Origin: JABFRJ01 sp031374735
Lineage (GTDB): Bacteria; Pseudomonadota; Alphaproteobacteria; Rhizobiales; Hyphomicrobiaceae
Direction: 5' to 3'
DNA: 64,000 nucleotides
Assembly: GCA_031374735.1 (NCBI GenBank)
Contig: JANMGQ010000252.1
Location: 1-64,000 of the forward strand
The notes below the pieces were generated by a model that had not been told where the DNA came from, ran no database searches, and worked only from the letters and a program-made list of their open reading frames with translations. Both the position numbers and the translations under genes were made by a program. Shown in pieces: positions 16,867-25,109 of the stretch. Position 1 is the first letter of the stretch; each line of letters starts with the position of its first letter.

Positions 16867-17925
16867 TCACAGTCCGAGGATGCGCTTGGCATTGCCGCCG
16901 CAGATCGCAGCGGTCGTCGCGGCATCGAAGCCCGCACCGACGACATGTCCGACCGGGTCGTAGTCGGCCATGTCAAACGGGTAGTCCGTGCCGAGCACAA
17001 TGTTGTTCATGCCGTACAGGCGCACGAGTTCCTGCAATTGGTGCGGCGTGAACACGATCGTGTCGAAGATTACGCGCTTCAAATACGACGTCGGCGGATG
17101 CGGCAAGTGTCCATGGCTGTCCGAGCGCGCGCCCCAGGCATGATCGATGCGGCCCGAATACGATGCCAAGTAGCCACCGCCATGCACGGCCAGGATCTTC
17201 AATTTCGGATGCCGTTCGAGCACGCCGTCGAAGATCAGATAGTGGAGCGCGATGGTCGTCTCCAAGGGATTGCCGATGACGTTGTTGAACGAGAAGCGCT
17301 TCAACCGCTCGCCACTCGTGAAGCCGAGGGGATGTAGCACAACCAGAGCGCCCAGCTCTTCAGCCCGCTTCCAGAATGGCGCGAACATCGGGTCTGATAG
17401 CTCTTTGCCCGCGACGTTGGTGAGGATCTGCACGCCCTTGAGACCGAGCGGGCCCATGCAGCGCTCGAGTTCCTTCACGGCCTCGATCGCGTCCGTCATC
17501 GGCACGCTGCCCAGCGCCACAAAGCGGTCGGGACGCTGCGCCACGAACGCGGCCATGCCATCATTCAGCACACGCGTTGCTTTGACGGCGATTTCGAGCG
17601 GTACGGTGTAATAGCTCTGCGGCGGCGGCGGCATGACGACCTGGATGTCGATGCCCATGGCGTCGAGATCGGCGATGCGGTTCGCAAGCGGTGCGCGCGC
17701 GACGATATCCGCTTCCTGCTTGAGGTTCAGGGCGCGGGTTTCGGCATCGGCGAATTGGAACAGCGGGATCGTCGCTGGGTCGAGGTAGGGCTTGGCAATA
17801 TCAGCCGCCGCCGCCACGCCGACATGGGCGTGAATATCGATGGTGATGCTCTTGGGGCGAACCTCGCGGCCGGGCTTGCCATGCGCGCGCGCGGCCGTCG
17901 GCTCATACTTGTTCCACTGCGTCAT
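16867..17925 (-). CDS. amidohydrolase family protein (ACMSD-like)
   Basis: A 352-aa TIM-barrel amidohydrolase of the group that includes aminocarboxymuconate-semialdehyde decarboxylase. It has the N-terminal metal-binding DIHAHVG, a middle VVLHPLGF with His, LAVHGGGYLASY with His, and a late LGTDYPFDM with the catalytic Asp. Members decarboxylate or hydrolyse aromatic and heterocyclic acids using a divalent metal in the cytosol. It sits 45 bp downstream of the cupin gene on the same strand. Both diverge from the flavin monooxygenase operon, pointing to a shared catabolic route. The actual reaction is not known. Confidence 0.85.
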   Translation of the reverse strand: MTQWNKYEPTAARAHGKPGREVRPKSITIDIHAHVGVAAAADIAKPYLDPATIPLFQFADAETRALNLKQEADIVARAPLANRIADLDAMGIDIQVVMPPPPQSYYTVPLEIAVKATRVLNDGMAAFVAQRPDRFVALGSVPMTDAIEAVKELERCMGPLGLKGVQILTNVAGKELSDPMFAPFWKRAEELGALVVLHPLGFTSGERLKRFSFNNVIGNPLETTIALHYLIFDGVLERHPKLKILAVHGGGYLASYSGRIDHAWGARSDSHGHLPHPPTSYLKRVIFDTIVFTPHQLQELVRLYGMNNIVLGTDYPFDMADYDPVGHVVGAGFDAATTAAICGGNAKRILGL

Positions 17926-17970
17926 GCGATGTGTCCGTTCGATCTTGTGCGACGTTCAACTGTTGGCAAA

Positions 17971-18408
17971 TCAGGCTGCGACTTTGAGGCGAACGCCATC
18001 CGGCACCGGCAGCGGCGCGTTCGCGCTGTCGAGGAACTCGACGGTGGTGAACAGCAGGTCAGTCGACCCGACGTTCTCGACGGCATGCAGCAGGTATTCG
18101 CCCTTGCCATAGACGTGGTGTTTGGTGTCACCGGGGAAGTGCGAGGTCTCGGTGATTGATCCGTCTTCATAGTATCCGCGGGCGCGGCCATGCGTGTGGC
18201 AGGTCCAGAAGTAGTTGAGCACGTGGCGATGGAACGAGCACCGCCTGCCAGCCGGAATGAGCAGATGCCAGACGCGCACCTGGTCCGTCTCTGAGACGAG
18301 CGTCGAGCCGACGATGGGGCTCATGGCGTTGTCCGCCATTTCCGCTCGCATGCCCGGGGGCCAGTCATCGAAGGAGCCAGCGGGCGCGATGTTTTCGTAA
18401 ACGGCCAT
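17971..18408 (-). CDS. cupin-domain protein
   Basis: A 145-aa single-domain protein with a cupin-like core. VWHLLIPAGRRCSFHRHVLNY carries two His of the first metal motif, and GEYLLHAVENVGSTDLLF has the second-motif His and the closing strands. Cupins of this size act as dioxygenases, isomerases or ligand sensors. AGGAG lies eight bases before the ATG. Its place between the amidohydrolase and the divergent monooxygenase suggests a step in the same degradation pathway, but no specific reaction can be named. Confidence 0.75.
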   Translation of the reverse strand: MAVYENIAPAGSFDDWPPGMRAEMADNAMSPIVGSTLVSETDQVRVWHLLIPAGRRCSFHRHVLNYFWTCHTHGRARGYYEDGSITETSHFPGDTKHHVYGKGEYLLHAVENVGSTDLLFTTVEFLDSANAPLPVPDGVRLKVAA

Positions 18409-18653
18409 CGGGCATCTCCTGAGTGTCGTCGCTTCGCAACTTGCCGACAGCTATCAGCTGCGCGGACACCTGTGAACATTATCAATCTCCGTGATGATCT
18501 CGATCAGCGCATCTGCTGCGCCAGGTCCGCGACTGAGACCGCGCCAACATCACAAATCGAGATACGTGGCCGCCAATTTTATGATTTCAGTCTGCCCATG
18601 AACTCCGCTACCTCTCGGACAGCGAAGAGTCTGTTGATGCCGGAGGCGCGTCC

Positions 18654-19763
18654 ATGAAACTTGGTTTCTTCACCATGCCGATCCACCCCGTGGACAAGGA
18701 TTGGCGCGTCGCCTTGAAGGAAGATCGGGCGGCTTTCATTCTCGCTGATGAACTCGGCTTCAGCGAAGGCTATGTTGGTGAGCACGTCACCGATCGTGCA
18801 GAAAACATCACGTCCAGCGCGATCTTCATCGCCTCGCTGGCCGACGTTACCAGGAACATTAAGCTCGGCACCGGCACTGTCAACCTGCCGAACAATCACC
18901 CCGCCCATGTGGCTGCCAACATCGCCATGTTGGACCATATGATGGACGGCCGCTTCATCTTCGGCATCTCGCCGGGTGGCCTGCTGTCGGACGCGGAAAT
19001 CTTTGGCAATCTCGATGCCAACCGCAACGAGATGTTCATCGAGGCGATCAACCAGATCCTCGCGCTCTGGTCGAGCGAACCGCCCTATGATCTCGACGGC
19101 AAGTATTGGAAAATCTCAACCAAACGCACACTCGTCACCGACATCGGCCAGGGCTACATCCCAAAGCCCCTGCAGCGCCCGCATCCGCCCATCGTGGTCA
19201 CAGCCGTCGCACCGCACTCGAAGGGTGTCACGGAAGCCGCAGCCCGCGGGTGGGAGCCGATTTCGGCGAACTTCCTTATGCCCGTGTGGGTCAAGAGCCA
19301 TTGGCCCAAGTATGTCGAGGGCTGCCAGAAAGCTGGCCGACCTGCCGACCCGGCCAACTGGCGCGTCGCGAAAAGCATCTTTGTCGCCGACGACGCCAAG
19401 ACGGCACGGGACTACGCCATGAGTGCGATGAGCCCCTATCGCCAATACTATGCCTCGCTCGCGACTAAGCTGATCAAGAATGGCCGCGCCGAATTGTTCA
19501 AGACGTCACGCGACATGCCCGACAGCGCCGTAACCATCGACTATGTGTGCGACAACCTCATCATTTACGGCACGCCTGACCAAGTGGTGGACAAGATCTT
19601 GGCGTTCCGCGAACAGGTTGGCGACTTCGGCACCTTGCTTTATCCAGGCCATGATTGGGCTGATATCACGCTTGGCCGCCGGTCCATGGTGCTGATGGCC
19701 GAAAAGGTCATGCCGGCCATCAATGCTGTCATCCGCGCGTCATCGAAAGTCGCCGCCGAGTAA
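18654..19763 (+). CDS. LLM-class flavin-dependent monooxygenase
   Basis: A luciferase-like (bacterial luciferase fold) monooxygenase of 369 aa. Evidence includes MKLGFFTMPIHP, the EHVTDRAE loop, LGTGTVNLPNNHPAHVAANIAMLDH, the GRFIFGISPGG phosphate-binding motif and PPIVVTAVAP. Such enzymes use reduced FMN supplied by a separate flavin reductase, and a candidate reductase lies at 23195. Substrates of relatives include pyrimidines, nitriloacetate and alkanesulfonates. It is the first gene of a four-gene plus-strand run (gaps 21, 51 and 19 bp), with a strong GGAGGC site before the ATG. Confidence 0.88.
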   Translation: MKLGFFTMPIHPVDKDWRVALKEDRAAFILADELGFSEGYVGEHVTDRAENITSSAIFIASLADVTRNIKLGTGTVNLPNNHPAHVAANIAMLDHMMDGRFIFGISPGGLLSDAEIFGNLDANRNEMFIEAINQILALWSSEPPYDLDGKYWKISTKRTLVTDIGQGYIPKPLQRPHPPIVVTAVAPHSKGVTEAAARGWEPISANFLMPVWVKSHWPKYVEGCQKAGRPADPANWRVAKSIFVADDAKTARDYAMSAMSPYRQYYASLATKLIKNGRAELFKTSRDMPDSAVTIDYVCDNLIIYGTPDQVVDKILAFREQVGDFGTLLYPGHDWADITLGRRSMVLMAEKVMPAINAVIRASSKVAAE

Positions 19764-19784
19764 CTCAACAGAGGCCGTCTGCCC

Positions 19785-20588
19785 ATGCGTATTCCAGTCA
19801 GCTGTGGGCAGATCTTTGCTCGTCTCGACGGCGACCTGCAGTCGAACGCACCCTGGCTGGTGCTGTCGAACAGCCTCGCATCCGACCACACCATGTGGGA
19901 CGGGCAAATTGCGCGCCTGACGCAAAAATACCGTGAGCTGCGCTACGACACGCGCGGCCACGGCGAGAGTGACGCGCCCGCCGGCGCGTACACCTTCGAC
20001 ATGCTGGTCGCCGACGTCGTCGCCGTCATGGATCATGTGAAGATCGCCAAGGCCACCTACATGGGCCTGTCGCTCGGCGGCATGACAGGCATCGGCTTGG
20101 CACTCGCACACCCGGACCGGCTCGAAAAACTTGTCGTGTGTGATGCGCGCGCCGATGGACCTGAAGGTTTCGTCAAGAGCTGGGACGACCGCATTGCGGC
20201 TCTCGCCCACGGCGGCATGGCCTCGATCCTGAGCGGAACAATAGAGCGGTGGCTGGTGCCATCGTTTCGCGCGGCACATCCCGACGTCGTGAAGCGTGTC
20301 AAAGCCATGATCCTAAAGACACCCGTACAGGGCTATGTCGGCTGCGCGCAGGCACTGAAGCGACTGGATTACCTCAAAGACATGCACCGCATCACCACGC
20401 CGTCGCTGTTTGTGGTCGGCCGCGAAGACCTTGGCGCGCCCGTCGCCGCCATGCAGCAGATGACCGAGCGTGTCCCTGGTGCGCGTCTCGCGATTGTCCA
20501 CAATGCGGCGCATCTGCCAAACATCGACAACGCCGCAGGCTTCGATGCAGCCGTCGCGCCATTTCTTGGCTTGAGCCCCATCAGCTGA
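19785..20588 (+). CDS. alpha/beta hydrolase, 3-oxoadipate enol-lactonase-like
   Basis: A 267-aa alpha/beta hydrolase with Ser nucleophile in GLSLGGM, acid in VVGREDLGAP and His in NAAHLPNID. The upstream YDTRGHGESDAP and the overall length fit the PcaD/RutD-like group, which opens enol-lactones or hydrolyses small carbamates and amides. In this operon it would act on the product of the monooxygenase. The start at 19785 follows AGAGG. Confidence 0.82.
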   Translation: MRIPVSCGQIFARLDGDLQSNAPWLVLSNSLASDHTMWDGQIARLTQKYRELRYDTRGHGESDAPAGAYTFDMLVADVVAVMDHVKIAKATYMGLSLGGMTGIGLALAHPDRLEKLVVCDARADGPEGFVKSWDDRIAALAHGGMASILSGTIERWLVPSFRAAHPDVVKRVKAMILKTPVQGYVGCAQALKRLDYLKDMHRITTPSLFVVGREDLGAPVAAMQQMTERVPGARLAIVHNAAHLPNIDNAAGFDAAVAPFLGLSPIS

Positions 20589-20639
20589 CACACATCTCCC
20601 CGCACGGGCGAGATCGGTTCGACTTTGGAGACACACGAC

Positions 20640-21527
20640 ATGCGCGTTGGAATTGCAGGCATCGGGCGCATGGGCGCGGCCATAGGGTTGCGCCTGATGG
20701 ACGTTGGGCACGAGGTCACCGTGTGGAACCGCTCCGTCGACAAGACCGAGCCGTTGACCGGGGCCGGCGCGAAGCTTGCAGAATCCCCGAAAGATCTCGC
20801 CAATAGCGTCGACACGGTGATTTCAATCCTGACCAATGTCGACGCATTGACGGCCGTCTACGGCGGCGCAATGGGCCTGCTCGCAGGCGACGTGAAGGGT
20901 AAACTGTTCATCGAAATGAGCACTGTTCTGCCGTCTGACCAACGCGCACTCGCCCAAAAAGTGCAAACCACAGGCGCCGTTTACGTCGAATGCCCCGTAG
21001 GCGGCACCACGATGCCGGCGCGGCAGGGCAAACTGCTAGGGCTCGCCGGTGGCGACGCTGCAGACGTCACCCGCGCCCGCCCGCTGCTCGACCAGATGTG
21101 CCGCCGCGTTGAACACCTCGGCCCGGTTGGCTCGGGTGCCAGCATGAAGCTGGCGATCAACCTGCCGCTGCTCGTCTTCTATCAGGCGCTTGGCGAATCC
21201 CTCACACTGTGCCGTCATCTGGGTCTCGACAATGCAGCAATGATGGAGCTGTTTTCTGATACGTCCGGTGGCGCCAACGTGCTGAAGGTGCGCGGTCCGG
21301 CAATTGCTGCAGCGCTCTCCGGTGCCGAGCCCGGGACGCCCACATTCGACATCGACAGCATCCGCAAAGATCTGCAGACCATGATCGCCGAGGCTTCGAC
21401 GCGCGGCGGCTCGTTGCCGGTCGCGGCGCGGACGCTCGAAGTCTATGACAGCGCGGCAAAGGAAGGCTGGGGCAAACGCGACGCAGCCTACTTGCCCTCG
21501 TACTGGCCGAAGCGACAACCGGCCTGA
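20640..21527 (+). CDS. beta-hydroxyacid dehydrogenase family (HIBADH/GarR-like)
   Basis: A 295-aa NAD(P)-dependent oxidoreductase. The N-terminal Rossmann motif is GIAGIGRMGAAIG. The substrate-binding motif DxPVxGG is altered to ECPVGGTT, and the catalytic Lys appears in GASMKLAINLPLL. The family reduces or oxidises 3-hydroxyisobutyrate, tartronate semialdehyde and similar acids, or imines. GGAG nine bases before the ATG at 20640 decides the start over an upstream TTG. It is the third gene of the monooxygenase operon. Confidence 0.82.
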   Translation: MRVGIAGIGRMGAAIGLRLMDVGHEVTVWNRSVDKTEPLTGAGAKLAESPKDLANSVDTVISILTNVDALTAVYGGAMGLLAGDVKGKLFIEMSTVLPSDQRALAQKVQTTGAVYVECPVGGTTMPARQGKLLGLAGGDAADVTRARPLLDQMCRRVEHLGPVGSGASMKLAINLPLLVFYQALGESLTLCRHLGLDNAAMMELFSDTSGGANVLKVRGPAIAAALSGAEPGTPTFDIDSIRKDLQTMIAEASTRGGSLPVAARTLEVYDSAAKEGWGKRDAAYLPSYWPKRQPA

Positions 21528-21546
21528 GGCGGCGGAAAGCGGACCC

Positions 21547-22182
21547 ATGAAAATCGCGCTCATTCATGCCTTGAAGCACTCGGTCGCGCCGATCGAAGAC
21601 GCCTTTCAGCGCCTATGGCCAGAGGCGGCGCTGATGAACCTGCTCGACGACAGTCTGTCGGTCGATCGGGCACGCGACGGGAAAATCACCGATGCCATGA
21701 CGGAACGTTTCCTGACGCTTGGTCGCTATGTCGCCCGCGCCGGGGCGGACGGCATCTTGTTCACATGCTCCGCATTCGGCCCATGCATCGAGGCCGTTGC
21801 CGATGACTTGGCACGTTTGCCGATCCTGAAGCCGAATGAGGCGATGATTGAGGAGGCACTGGCCGTGGGTGGCCGCATTTCGCTGCTCGCCACGTTTCCG
21901 CCGACCCTTGTCTCGATGCAATCGGAGTTTCCGCACGGCACCGATGTCGTGTTGAAGCTGGCGGATGGCGCACTGGCGGCCCTCGACAAGGGCCGCCCCG
22001 ATGACCATGACCGGATCGCAGTCGAGGCGGCAAAATCCGTGTCCGACTGCAACGTCATCGCGCTCGCCCAGTTTAGCCTGGCCCGAGCGGCGGGCCCGAT
22101 TGCGAAGGCGACAGGGCTGCCCGTGCTGACGACACCGGACAGCGCCGTCCGCAAGATGAAGCGGCTGCTGAAGGTTCAGTGA
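21547..22182 (+). CDS. Asp/Glu racemase superfamily protein with one catalytic Cys
   Basis: A 211-aa protein of the superfamily that includes aspartate racemase, hydantoin racemase, maleate isomerase and arylmalonate decarboxylase. The first Cys is in FTCSAFGP. At the second Cys position, in VIALAQFSLA, a Gln replaces the usual Cys. This pattern argues against ordinary racemisation and leaves isomerase or decarboxylase-like chemistry open. It is the last gene of the operon. The ATG at 21547 is preferred; a longer ORF to 21445 overlaps the dehydrogenase and has no family likeness. Confidence 0.75.
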   Translation: MKIALIHALKHSVAPIEDAFQRLWPEAALMNLLDDSLSVDRARDGKITDAMTERFLTLGRYVARAGADGILFTCSAFGPCIEAVADDLARLPILKPNEAMIEEALAVGGRISLLATFPPTLVSMQSEFPHGTDVVLKLADGALAALDKGRPDDHDRIAVEAAKSVSDCNVIALAQFSLARAAGPIAKATGLPVLTTPDSAVRKMKRLLKVQ

Positions 22183-22193
22183 TCGCCGCCGTG

Positions 22194-23072
22194 CTATCGC
22201 TTCACGCCGGCCATCATTTCCATGACCGCGCACACCGCCGCGACATCTTCCGTGTCCCGCCCAATCGATAGCGCGGCATCGTAGAGGCCTTCGGTCACCT
22301 TGAAGAGCGGCGTCGGGCAATCATAACTTGAGGCGAACTCGCCGATGACGCTCATGTCTTTCTTCCATGTGCGCAGGCGCATCGTAGCCGGCAGATAGTT
22401 GTTTTCAGCCATCATCGGGCCGCGCAGTTCTAGAACGCGCGAATTGCCCGCGCCCGAACTCACGACCTCGACGATCTGCTTTGGGTCGAGCCCGGCCTTC
22501 ATGCCAAGCACCATGGCCTCGGCGCTCGCAACGTTGTGGATGGCGACCATCAGGTTGGCAACGAACTTCATTTTGCTGCCGTTGCCGTAGGCGCCGAGAT
22601 CATAGACCTTGCGGGCGAAGCCATGGAACACGGGATCGAACTGCGTGATCGCCGCTGTGTCGCCGCTGGCGAACACGACCAGATCCTTGGTCTGTGCCTG
22701 CTTGCCGGTGCCTGACAGGGGGCAATCCAAGGCGATATGGCCAGCTTCAGTCAATATGCTGCTGAACGTCGTCTTGTCGGCGAGCGAGAGTGTCGATGTC
22801 TCAGCGATCGTCCGCATCTTGGCTGGCGCCGCAGCGATCGCCGACGCGGTTTGCAAGACAGCCTTGGCACTCGGCAGGCTGACGATAATCTGCTGTGCCT
22901 TTTCACTGACCGCCGCCACACTGGCGACGACCTGCACGCCAGCGGCTTTGGCGGCTGCGATGGCCGTCGCATCGAGATCATATCCGACGACGTTGAAGCC
23001 GCCGGCACGCAGATTGCGCGCCATGGCACCACCCATGATGCCAAGTCCGATCACGCCCACTGTCTGTGTCAT
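22194..23072 (-). CDS. beta-hydroxyacid dehydrogenase family (HIBADH/GarR-like), second copy
   Basis: A 292-aa NAD(P)-dependent dehydrogenase with GVIGLGIMGGAMARNL, DCPLSGTGKQA in the substrate loop and the catalytic Lys in GNGSKMKFVANLM. It differs clearly from the copy at 20640, so the two are unlikely to be recent duplicates. It is convergent with the racemase-family gene, with only 11 bp between them, and is followed at its 5' side by the flavin reductase on the same strand (122-bp gap). Confidence 0.84.
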   Translation of the reverse strand: MTQTVGVIGLGIMGGAMARNLRAGGFNVVGYDLDATAIAAAKAAGVQVVASVAAVSEKAQQIIVSLPSAKAVLQTASAIAAAPAKMRTIAETSTLSLADKTTFSSILTEAGHIALDCPLSGTGKQAQTKDLVVFASGDTAAITQFDPVFHGFARKVYDLGAYGNGSKMKFVANLMVAIHNVASAEAMVLGMKAGLDPKQIVEVVSSGAGNSRVLELRGPMMAENNYLPATMRLRTWKKDMSVIGEFASSYDCPTPLFKVTEGLYDAALSIGRDTEDVAAVCAVMEMMAGVKR

Positions 23073-23194
23073 GCCTTGTGCCCGTCCCTAGTCTTACTGA
23101 GTCATTAAACCACAGTCGATGACTGCCGCGACTCCTATCTAGCGCGCCCGTGTCGTTCGGGCGTCATGTCTCGTGATGTCTCGTGTCCCGCACG

Positions 23195-23731
23195 TTAGCC
23201 CAGCGGCTGCGCCCGCTGATAGCCGCCATTGGAAAAAATAAGCGGTTCGCCGTCGCGATAGGTGGTGTGCAGAATGCGACCGACGAAGATGGCATGGTCG
23301 CCACCATCGAACATGTTTTCTTTTTTGCACTCAAAGTGCGCAATCGTGCCGGCCAATACGGGGCATCCGCCCAGGCCCTTGTGATAGGCGATGCCAACAA
23401 GCTTATCAGGCATTGGCGTGGCGAAGTGTTTGCTGAGGTCGGTCTGCTCCAATCCGAGGACGTTGATCACGAAATGCGACGCCGCGGCAAAGCCGTCGAA
23501 CGAGCGCGCGCGGCGCGCCAGGCTCCACAACACCAACGGCGGATCAAGTGAGACGGTCGCAAATGAGTTCGATGTCACACCTTCGAACTTGCCACCTGGG
23601 CCACACGTTGTCACGACGGTGACGCCCGTCGCGAACCGCCCCATCGCGCGCCGCAGGTCTGCGCGATCCACGGTGCCAGCCGCCGGCGCCTGTTGCGGCG
23701 TCCTGGAACCGTTGGGGTCAAGCTGAGACAT
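23195..23731 (-). CDS. flavin reductase family protein
   Basis: A 178-aa flavin reductase-like protein of the HpaC/RutF group. Core motifs are MGRFATGVTVVTT, GVTSNSFATVSLDPPLVL and FVINVLG, and a C-terminal His/Asp segment (DGGDHAIFVGRI) completes the fold. It would reduce FMN with NAD(P)H and hand it to the luciferase-like monooxygenase at 18654, with which it shares the region. The start at 23731 is fixed by AAGGAA upstream; a longer reading adds 46 unlike residues. It is divergent from the LysR regulator. Confidence 0.85.
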   Translation of the reverse strand: MSQLDPNGSRTPQQAPAAGTVDRADLRRAMGRFATGVTVVTTCGPGGKFEGVTSNSFATVSLDPPLVLWSLARRARSFDGFAAASHFVINVLGLEQTDLSKHFATPMPDKLVGIAYHKGLGGCPVLAGTIAHFECKKENMFDGGDHAIFVGRILHTTYRDGEPLIFSNGGYQRAQPLG

Positions 23732-23904
23732 ACAGTCGGTTCCTTCGCAAAGGTTGAGCTGGCGCTGACGACGTCGTGAGCTGACGGTTCGTGCCAGCGC
23801 CACTGAGCCCAGGCGAGCAACAGGGGATAACCGGCAGCGTAACTTCAGCTGAAGCATGCAGTAGACCAAATGATTAGATTGTCTTATATGAATTAGAAAT
23901 TTCG

Positions 23905-23926
23905 ATGACCAGTCAATCGGTCATCA
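23905..23926. promoter_or_regulatory. inverted repeat, candidate LysR operator
   Basis: The arms GATGACC (23905-23911) and GGTCATC (23920-23926) are exact inverted repeats separated by 8 bases. They lie 27 bp before the lysR ATG, in an A/T-rich stretch between the divergent reductase and regulator genes. This is where autoregulating LysR proteins usually bind. Function is inferred. Confidence 0.5.
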
Positions 23927-23953
23927 TCTCATCTACCAGGGGCGGAACCACAC

Positions 23954-24916
23954 ATGTCTGGAAGTCTGAGAGATATCCGGCTTTTTGTGGCGGCCTATGA
24001 AGAGCGCTCCTTCACAGCCGCAGCCCATCGTGAACACGCGACCCAGTCCGGCGTCTCGCAGCACATCAGAAATCTGGAGGGCAGTCTCGGCGTCAATCTG
24101 TTCACGCGCGAAAAGGGCCAGGTTGCTTCAACGCCTGCGGGCGATAGCTATTATCTGCGCTGTATCGAAGTCTTGCGCGCCCACGACAGGGCGACCGAGA
24201 CAGCAAAATCATTCGCTGGCGGATTGAACGGTGTGCTCGTCGTCGGCCTGATGCCGACCATGACGCGATGCATGTTGGCGCCGGTCTTGGCGGCTTATGC
24301 AGCCGAGCATCCAAACCTGGTGATCCGTATCGTCGAGGGCTATAGCGCGCCGCTGACGCAACAGGTGCGGGCGGGCGAACTCGATTTCGCTATTGTGCCG
24401 ACGTTTCCGGGATTGTCGGGTCTCAAAGCCGAGCTGTTTTTGCGCACGCCGGAAGTCCTTGTCTCAGGGACAATCGGCAAATCCATGCACGGGCGCCCGG
24501 TGCGGCTGGCCGATCAAGGACCGTTGAAGCTGGTCTTGCCGAGCAAGGCCAACACGCGCCGTCAGCTGATCGAGACCTATTGCAGCGCGATCGGCGCCGA
24601 TATCATACGTCTTGTTGAGATGGATGCTATGCTCGGCACCCTGGATCTGGTTTCCCGGTCTGATTGGCGCACGATCCTGCCGGGGATCATGATGGCGATC
24701 GACGATCCAGCGGGCCGGTTGTCGACGAGCCTCATCGTCGATCCACAGCTCGACCTCGACCTTGTGCTGATCGAACCGGCAAGACGAACAATGTCGCAGT
24801 CTGCGAAAGTATTTCTGGCCATGTTGAAGGCCGAGGCGCAGCGCCTCAACGCGCGCTGGACTGCACCGGGCACGGCAGGCAAAGCGAAGAGCCGCGCCAA
24901 AGTGCCGGCGTCCTGA
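23954..24916 (+). CDS. LysR-family transcriptional regulator
   Basis: A 320-aa LysR-type protein. It has an N-terminal winged helix (residues 1-65) with RDIRLFVAAYEERSFTAAA and SGVSQHIRNLEGSLGVNLF, followed by a periplasmic-binding-like effector domain starting at GVLVVGLMP. It lies divergent from the flavin reductase and just upstream of the TRAP-amidase genes, so it probably controls one or both of these units in response to the transported substrate. A Pro/Ala/Lys tail ends the protein. Confidence 0.92.
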   Translation: MSGSLRDIRLFVAAYEERSFTAAAHREHATQSGVSQHIRNLEGSLGVNLFTREKGQVASTPAGDSYYLRCIEVLRAHDRATETAKSFAGGLNGVLVVGLMPTMTRCMLAPVLAAYAAEHPNLVIRIVEGYSAPLTQQVRAGELDFAIVPTFPGLSGLKAELFLRTPEVLVSGTIGKSMHGRPVRLADQGPLKLVLPSKANTRRQLIETYCSAIGADIIRLVEMDAMLGTLDLVSRSDWRTILPGIMMAIDDPAGRLSTSLIVDPQLDLDLVLIEPARRTMSQSAKVFLAMLKAEAQRLNARWTAPGTAGKAKSRAKVPAS

Positions 24917-25029
24917 CGGCGCGACGGCCGCCGTTTTGGTGGCGTGGCACCCAGTGGCTTCTCGCATACACCGATCGCCCAGGTGAAGTACTTTCATTGT
25001 GCCCTGACTATTTGGGCTGCCGGCCCTTG

Positions 25030-25043
25030 TCTGGACGGCCAGA
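25030..25043. promoter_or_regulatory. possible LysR-type half-site pair upstream of TRAP operon
   Basis: TCTGG and CCAGA, 4 bases apart, form an inverted repeat 66 bp before the TRAP binding-protein ATG. It is short, so chance is possible. It is listed because a LysR gene is directly upstream. Confidence 0.25.
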
Positions 25044-25109
25044 TACGGACTAGTTGATCCCGCAAGGTCGAGCCCGTTGAGAACGCTCAGCCAGCAATCG
25101 GAGGAAGAC

